Assembly: GCA_964632135.1 (NCBI GenBank)
Contig: CAZWEI010000055.1
Coordinates: 1-7,112 of the forward strand
Source of the DNA: JBFMAP01 sp964632135
GTDB lineage: Archaea > Micrarchaeota > Micrarchaeia > Burarchaeales > JBFMAP01
Length of the DNA stretch: 7,112 nucleotides
Reading direction: 5' to 3'
The translations under genes were made by a program, and so were the position numbers. The notes beneath the pieces were generated by a model, which worked only from the letters and a program-made list of their open reading frames with translations, was not told where the DNA came from and did no database searches. Shown in pieces: positions 4,505-7,112 of this stretch. The number at the start of each line of letters is the position of its first letter. The stretch's first letter is position 1.

Positions 4505-5596
4505 GCGCGCGCGGTGTTTCCCAACAGCTTCCTTCAGCATTTTCATCATCATCTCATTCTGCTCGCGCGTTCCAATTCCGACGCGTATGCTCTCAGGAAG
4601 CCCCACATAAGTTTTGAACGAGTTTATGAGTATTCCTTTTGATTTGAGTTCCTTCTGAACCGCCGCGGTGTCGATGCCGCGCGCGAGCGAGAGGATGAAG
4701 TTCGCGCCAGAGGGAAGCGGCTCCAATCCCTCAATCGCGCGCAGCTCCCCGAACATCCTCGCCCGCTCGCTTTTCACGTGCTCCACTACTTTTTCCAAAT
4801 AATTTTCATTATCGAGCATCCACATTACCGCGCTCTCGGCAAGCGCGTTCACGTCATAAGGAAGCCGAACTTTGTTAATTGCTTCCGCGATTTTCTCGCT
4901 TGTGAGCGCGTAGCCCACGCGCAGGCCGGCCATCCCGAACGCCTTTGAAAAAGTACGCAGAATAATCACGTTATCCAGCTCGCTCACGAGTTCCTTCGCC
5001 GTCTCGCCGCAAAACTCGAAATACGCCTCATCAACCACGACCGCCGCATCGACGCTTTCAGCGATATTTTTTACCACGTTTGTTTTTGTTACGGTTCCAG
5101 TGGGGTTGTTAGGCGAGCACGCGTAAACCATTTTAGCGCTTGTGCTCTTTGCCTCGCTTATCACGCTTTCCGCGTCGATTTCAAATTTTTCGTTTCTCTT
5201 CACCATTCTCACAGAGCCATAGTTCAGCATTGTTCTTCTCATCGCCTCGTGATAAGTAGGGATTGGAAACACCACGGCATCGCCGGGTTCGAGGAGCGCG
5301 CGCTGCGCATTATCGAGGAGCGCGATCGCGCCGCTTCCAACCGCCACCTGCTCCTTTTCGCACCCCGCGTATTCCGCAATCCTCGCGCTCAACTTGTCAT
5401 AACCCGAATGAGGATATCTCCTCACTCCCTCGAAACTTTCGCGGAAAACCTCAATAAGTTCTTCAGGCGGGTCCCAGGGCGCCTCGTTCTCGGAAAGTTT
5501 CACGATGCCTTTCAGCGCGCGGACGTCCACGCTCTCGTACACGCCGCTCTTCGTGTAGGGGAGCAGGAACTCGAGCACCCTCCTGAAAGAAACCAT
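4496..5596 (-). CDS. hisC: HisC-like PLP aminotransferase (probable histidinol-phosphate aminotransferase)
   Basis: This 366-residue fold-type I aminotransferase would convert imidazole-acetol phosphate and glutamate to histidinol phosphate in histidine synthesis. Visible motifs, in order: KLSENEAPWDPP (33-44), RRYPHSGYDKL (59-69), VGSGAIALLD (86-95), SPNNPTG (161-167), VVDEAYFEF (187-195), RTFSKAFGMAGLRVGY (214-229) with PLP-lysine Lys218 and phosphate-binding Arg226, LPYDVN (245-250), and SIRVGIG (336-342) with the carboxylate-binding Arg338. The SPNNPTG and SKAFGMAGLR signatures fit the HisC branch, but SENEAPWDPP and GSGAIA depart from the usual SSNENP and GSDE forms. An aromatic or other phosphate-ester aminotransferase is therefore possible. 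No ribosome binding site precedes ATG 5596, but a TATA box (5629-5620) lies about 28 bp ahead, so the mRNA should be leaderless. No other his gene is visible in the window. Confidence 0.88.
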   Translation of the reverse strand: MVSFRRVLEFLLPYTKSGVYESVDVRALKGIVKLSENEAPWDPPEELIEVFRESFEGVRRYPHSGYDKLSARIAEYAGCEKEQVAVGSGAIALLDNAQRALLEPGDAVVFPIPTYHEAMRRTMLNYGSVRMVKRNEKFEIDAESVISEAKSTSAKMVYACSPNNPTGTVTKTNVVKNIAESVDAAVVVDEAYFEFCGETAKELVSELDNVIILRTFSKAFGMAGLRVGYALTSEKIAEAINKVRLPYDVNALAESAVMWMLDNENYLEKVVEHVKSERARMFGELRAIEGLEPLPSGANFILSLARGIDTAAVQKELKSKGILINSFKTYVGLPESIRVGIGTREQNEMMMKMLKEAVGKHRARSS

Positions 5597-5618
5597 GGAT
5601 AAACGATGCGGGAAAAAG

Positions 5619-5651
5619 ATTTATATAATCGGGCGGTAATTCATATGGTGG
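5619..5651. promoter_or_regulatory. Bidirectional TATA box for hisC and the 103-residue gene
   Basis: TTTATATAAT (5620-5629) reads as ATTATATAAA on the other strand, so one near-palindromic box can serve both directions. Leftward, transcription would start at about 5598, beside the hisC ATG (leaderless). Rightward it would start at about 5650, leaving only a few nucleotides before ATG 5656. GGTGG (5647-5651) is a possible ribosome binding site if the rightward start is slightly earlier. No separate second TATA box is evident in the 59-bp gap. Confidence 0.6.
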
Positions 5652-5655
5652 TTTT

Positions 5656-5967
5656 ATGGGAGGAGGGCAGGTCGTTGATGAGCGCGTGAAGGCGTACGCT
5701 GCGATTGAATCAACCATAGCAGACGGATTGAATGCTCTTGACGAAATCTCACTAAAGCTCGAGCAGTGCGACGCGAAGACGCTTTACGACGCGGCGGAGC
5801 TCGCGTGGATGCTCGCGAACTTCGAGATGCACAACCCCTACGCGCGCAAACTCTTTTCTGTTTCTGCGCGCGCGTTCAGCAAACTCGCGGGGAAGAAGAT
5901 TGACACCTCGAAACCAATCACGCTCGAGAGAATACAGTCGTCGATTGCGGGCTTGAGGAAGAAGTAA
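5656..5967 (+). CDS. 103-residue helical protein, function unknown
   Basis: The start is ATG 5656, with GGTGG (5647-5651) 4 nt upstream. After MGGGQVVDERVKAY the sequence is mainly amphipathic helix: about 10-38 (AAIESTIADGLNALDEISLKLEQ), 40-60 (KTLYDAAELAWMLANFEMH) and 61-76 (NPYARKLFSVSARAFSKLAG). A short basic tail follows, with a final helix near 88-103. It is probably a cytoplasmic helical bundle; it has no cysteine cluster, catalytic motif, signal peptide or membrane span. Codon and word use (GCGC-rich) match purH and hisC, arguing that it is a real resident gene. I do not recognise the family. It shares a TATA box with hisC, so the two may respond to the same transcription conditions, but nothing ties it to histidine synthesis. 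Confidence 0.8.
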   Translation: MGGGQVVDERVKAYAAIESTIADGLNALDEISLKLEQCDAKTLYDAAELAWMLANFEMHNPYARKLFSVSARAFSKLAGKKIDTSKPITLERIQSSIAGLRKK

Positions 5968-5995
5968 AACAGCGCGCTCTCCTCATCAAAAATAT

Positions 5996-6031
5996 TATAA
6001 AGAATTCCTGACAAAACAATATACTCATTCT
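5996..6031 (+). promoter_or_regulatory. Promoter of the oxidoreductase gene with conserved start-site box
   Basis: TATAAA (5996-6001) is followed 19 bp later, start to start, by AACAATATACT-ca-TTCT (6015-6031). This is the arrangement seen before the HEAT-repeat gene; over 23 bp (6009-6031 against 646-668) 19 positions match. Transcription would start near 6024, giving a leader of about 43 nt with ribosome binding site GAGAGGT (6054-6060) and a 6-nt spacer to ATG 6067. Confidence 0.55.
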
Positions 6032-6066
6032 AATGTGAATTACGCGGATATACGAGAGGTTTTTGC

Positions 6067-7023
6067 ATGCGCGTTGCTCTGGTCGGATTCGGGAATATGG
6101 GGAGAAAGCATGCCGGAAAACTAGCTGAAATAGAAGGTGTTGAACCGACCATAGTTTTCAAGCAGAGAGACGACAGCAAAGAAAATCACAAAAGACGAGA
6201 GGAAATCGAAACAACCGCAAATAAAATATTTGGTAAAACCGTGCCGGTATTTTGCTGTATTGAACGATGTATAACATCCCATAACCCGCAAGCAGCGATA
6301 ATCTCTTCCTCCACAAGCGAGCATGGCGGACAAGCGCGCCTTTTTCTTCAGGAAAAAATCCCCGTTTTGGTGGAGAAACCTCTCACCCTCTCGAGAAAAG
6401 AGGACGAGGAGCTGAAGGCTTTGAGCGAGAAAAACGAAACTCCTCTTTTAGTGGGCTATACCGAGAGGTACAACCCGGCGGTGCGCGCTCTTTTTTTGGA
6501 TGGATGGCTCGAAAAGATCGGCGCGATTACGAGCATAGCGTCAGCGCGCGCATACGCGAAAAACCACGAGGAGCATCCTCTCATAAATCTCGGGGTTCAC
6601 GACATGGACATCGTTTTGAGGATACTCGGGAATGCGAGCGCCGAGAAGGTTCAGGCAATGCATAAAATTTCAGAAGCGGGAGTGAATTACGCGCAGGCGT
6701 CTATCCTCTTCTCAGGTGGAGTTGAAGCGGTGATAACTGTTACGTTTTCAGATGACAAAAAACGGGAGATGGTTGTCACAGGAAAGAATGGCATCGCGAG
6801 GATAGATTTCTCTGGAAAGAAGCTTGTAATCTCCGCGGATAAAGAGATATTCCGGCCGCAAATAACCGATACCGACCAGCTTCGCGAGGAACTTTCCCTC
6901 TTCTTCAAAGTTGTGGCGGGAAAAATAACCGCGAAGAATTTCGATCCGTGGTTTTTCAACCTGGGCACTGGCGCCGTCGGCATTATGCAGCGCGCCGTGG
7001 AGTCGATTGGAAGCTCTCGCTGA
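6067..7023 (+). CDS. Gfo/Idh/MocA-family NAD(P)-dependent oxidoreductase
   Basis: This encodes 318 residues, a complete family member of usual length. The N-terminal Rossmann domain opens with VALVGFGNMGRKH (3-15), whose GxGxxG loop binds NAD(P). SSSTSEHGGQA (80-90) and VEKPLTLS (102-109), with the Glu103-Lys104-Pro105 signature, close the cofactor domain. The C-terminal substrate domain has GYTERYNPAVRAL (130-142) and HPLINLGVHDMDIVLRILG (170-188), with His178 and Asp181 in the expected catalytic HDxD position. The GYxERYNPAV form resembles family members acting on nucleotide sugars such as UDP-GlcNAc 3-dehydrogenases. Substrate prediction from this is weak, and no sugar-pathway neighbour is present. 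The enzyme is probably cytoplasmic. The segment near 6130-6300 is A-rich and poor in GCGC, unlike its left neighbours. It shares its promoter layout with the HEAT-repeat gene. Confidence 0.93.
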   Translation: MRVALVGFGNMGRKHAGKLAEIEGVEPTIVFKQRDDSKENHKRREEIETTANKIFGKTVPVFCCIERCITSHNPQAAIISSSTSEHGGQARLFLQEKIPVLVEKPLTLSRKEDEELKALSEKNETPLLVGYTERYNPAVRALFLDGWLEKIGAITSIASARAYAKNHEEHPLINLGVHDMDIVLRILGNASAEKVQAMHKISEAGVNYAQASILFSGGVEAVITVTFSDDKKREMVVTGKNGIARIDFSGKKLVISADKEIFRPQITDTDQLREELSLFFKVVAGKITAKNFDPWFFNLGTGAVGIMQRAVESIGSSR

Positions 7024-7062
7024 AACCTGATGCTCATTGCTTTCTCGGTTGGAGGGCGCGCG

Positions 7063-7112
7063 TTTTAAATACACGTGCGCGCGTATTATTCCTGAACGTG
7101 GTGTTTGTTGAT
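7063..7112 (+). promoter_or_regulatory. Promoter for a gene that begins at the right edge
   Basis: TTTTAAATA (7063-7071) is a good TATA-type box 40 bp after the oxidoreductase stop. Transcription would start near 7093. In-frame GTG codons at 7098 and 7101, or TTG at 7108 after GTGGTG, could open a rightward gene, but only a few codons fall in the window, so no product can be named. Confidence 0.4.

Noticed and set aside
7056..7083. GCGCGCG / GCGCGC hairpin around the last TATA box
   Set aside because: The arms match only because both are alternating GC; the inner bases do not pair, so it is not better than chance in this sequence.

Overview
The window looks archaeal. Direct signs are TATA-type boxes about 26 bp ahead of likely transcription starts (several transcripts would be leaderless), GAGGTG-type ribosome binding sites on other genes, a tRNA-Thr gene with no encoded CCA, and an AlaX-M type tRNA-editing protein. 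Base composition is near balanced, with dense GCGC/CGCG words. The compact layout (4-nt and 9-nt gene overlaps, short gaps) would fit a small-genome archaeon such as a DPANN member (Diapherotrites or Micrarchaeota come to mind). That placement is an inference and is not proven here.

Layout, left to right. 35-334: small two-helix membrane protein. 335-689: no protein gene; it holds a structured palindromic element that duplicates the 3' end of the neighbouring tRNA, a minus-strand tRNA-Thr(GGU), three strong hairpins and the promoter of the next gene. 690-1586: HEAT-repeat protein. 1587-1707: promoter plus a leader hairpin. 1708-3261: purH, the last two steps of IMP synthesis. 3266-3304: minus-strand terminator. 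3294-3452: 52-residue cysteine-rich protein (minus). 3453-3542: shared control region with palindromes and 30-bp-spaced half-sites. 3543-3860: PadR-family regulator with an N-terminal CC-x4-CC motif. 3857-4504: alaX, overlapping padR by ATGA. 4496-5596: hisC-like aminotransferase (minus), overlapping the end of alaX by 9 nt. 5597-5655: one bidirectional TATA box. 5656-5967: 103-residue helical protein of unknown function. 6067-7023: Gfo/Idh/MocA oxidoreductase. 7024-7112: a promoter, probably for a gene starting at the right edge.

The genes do not form a single pathway. PurH uses AICAR, which is also a by-product of histidine synthesis, so purH and the hisC-like gene are metabolically linked if the latter really is HisC. 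The most system-like part is 3266-4504: a cysteine-rich mini-protein and a cysteine-bearing PadR repressor diverge from a common operator region, and the repressor is translationally coupled to a zinc-dependent tRNA-editing enzyme. I read this as a candidate metal- or redox-responsive unit that includes tRNA quality control. A second regulatory signal is that the HEAT-repeat and oxidoreductase genes share the same two-part promoter at identical spacing.
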